DNA from: Orlajensenia sp037404875
Lineage (GTDB): Bacteria; Actinomycetota; Actinomycetes; Actinomycetales; Microbacteriaceae
Reading direction: 5' to 3'
NCBI RefSeq assembly: GCF_037404875.1
Contig: NZ_JBBELO010000024.1
Coordinates: 1 to 64,000 of the forward strand
Length of the DNA stretch: 64,000 nucleotides
The stretch's first letter is position 1. Each line of letters starts with the position of its first letter. Below are positions 63,616-64,000 of this stretch, in pieces. The translations under genes were made by a program, and so were the position numbers. The notes beneath the pieces are model-generated. The model had not been told where the DNA came from, made no database searches, and saw only the letters and a list, made by a program, of their open reading frames with translations.

Positions 63616-64000
63616 ATGGCCCTGCACCGCATCATCCACCACACCCAGGTGCGCATCTACGCGATGGCGATCATCGGCATCCTCGTCGGAGCGATCGTGG
63701 GCAGCCTCACGCGGTGGCAGTTCGGGCTGATGAGCGGCTGGAGCGCCGCCTGCATCGTCTTCGTCTGGGTGAGCTGGCAGGTCGGTCACGGCCTGGACGC
63801 CGATGGCACCCGCAGGCACGCCCTGCGCGATGATCCCGCCCGCGGCTTCTTCGAAACGCTCGTGCTGCTGGCGAGCCTGGTCTGCGTGGTGATCGTCATC
63901 ATCATCCTGATCGCGGCCAACTCCTCGACGCGCGACGAGCAGTACGGCATCCCGCTTCTCGGACTCGTCACGATCGGCGCCACGTGGACGCTGGTGCAGA
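63616..64000 (+). CDS. DUF1345-like membrane protein, 3' end beyond the window
   Basis: The first 128 codons of a membrane protein are visible, running off the window edge. Three or more helices are clear (AMAIIGILVGAIVGSLTRW, AACIVFVWVSWQVG and LVLLASLVCVVIVIIILIAA). The pattern with a GHGLDADGTRRHALRDDPARGF loop matches DUF1345 family proteins of unknown function. The ATG at 63616 fits, and ATG 63608 is in another frame. It is divergent from lysA. Confidence 0.75.
   Translation, partial: MALHRIIHHTQVRIYAMAIIGILVGAIVGSLTRWQFGLMSGWSAACIVFVWVSWQVGHGLDADGTRRHALRDDPARGFFETLVLLASLVCVVIVIIILIAANSSTRDEQYGIPLLGLVTIGATWTLVQ

Overview
The window is one continuous stretch of high-GC, densely coding actinobacterial chromosome. 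Several things point to the order Micrococcales, most likely Microbacteriaceae. GTG starts are common and third codon positions are strongly G/C. The block lysA-hom-thrC-thrB-rho-prfA-prmC-tsaC-wecA-atpI-atpBEFHAGDC matches the order known from mycobacteria and other Actinobacteria. Rho carries the long actinobacterial N-terminal insertion. The family assignment is inference. I found no rRNA, tRNA, insertion sequence, integrase or CRISPR array. No gene-free stretch exceeds 300 bases.

Layout. 1-3.3 kb: the C-terminal part of a 13E12/DUF222-type HNH protein, a PlsC-like acyltransferase, a secreted protein of unknown role, a CGNR zinc-finger regulator beside a palindromic operator, and a small unknown gene. 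3.4-11.4 kb: GABA transaminase, a type II-like asparaginase, a complete polyamine ABC importer (potABCD) and alanine dehydrogenase. 11.35-28.9 kb: a surface and signalling locus. Its order in the direction of transcription is FHA protein, PP2C phosphatase, then a Ser/Thr kinase, a giant membrane-anchored Ig-like/Fn3 protein (about 1,956 aa), a MoxR ATPase, a DUF58 protein, a transglutaminase-fold protein, a zinc-ribbon FHA protein and an FtsK/EssC-type ATPase. 29-32.3 kb: an Lrp/AsnC regulator coupled to a class III aminotransferase and a PuuB-like FAD oxidoreductase, a second polyamine-type module.

32.3-39.2 kb: inverted repeats, a DUF4192 protein, two aldo-keto reductases, an MBL-fold hydrolase, a coupled alkylation-repair pair (MGMT and 3-methyladenine glycosylase I), YaaA and a P-loop kinase. 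39.3-48.8 kb: the complete F1Fo ATP synthase operon, preceded by atpI, wecA and tsaC. 48.9-52.4 kb: a HAD hydrolase and a drug-type ABC exporter divergent from a TetR regulator with a cluster of operators. 52.4-58.4 kb: prmC, cysK-cysE, prfA and rho. 58.6-63.3 kb: thrB, thrC, hom and lysA, for threonine/methionine and lysine synthesis from aspartate. The window ends inside a DUF1345-like membrane protein.

The most interesting region is 11.35-28.9 kb. Kinase, Fn3 protein, AAA ATPase, DUF58 and transglutaminase correspond to the cluster called PFNA in bifidobacteria. Here the cluster has a split FHA/zinc-ribbon protein and an EssC-like ATPase attached. The transglutaminase-fold protein has lost two of its three catalytic residues. 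A companion FHA protein carries a ladder of DDTV-like motifs that could be phosphothreonine docking sites. Two genome-wide habits also show clearly. Many genes start with a TANNNT box 6-8 nt before the start codon, which suggests leaderless mRNA. Fifteen gene junctions use a 4-base stop/start overlap, and one of these implies a CTG start codon.
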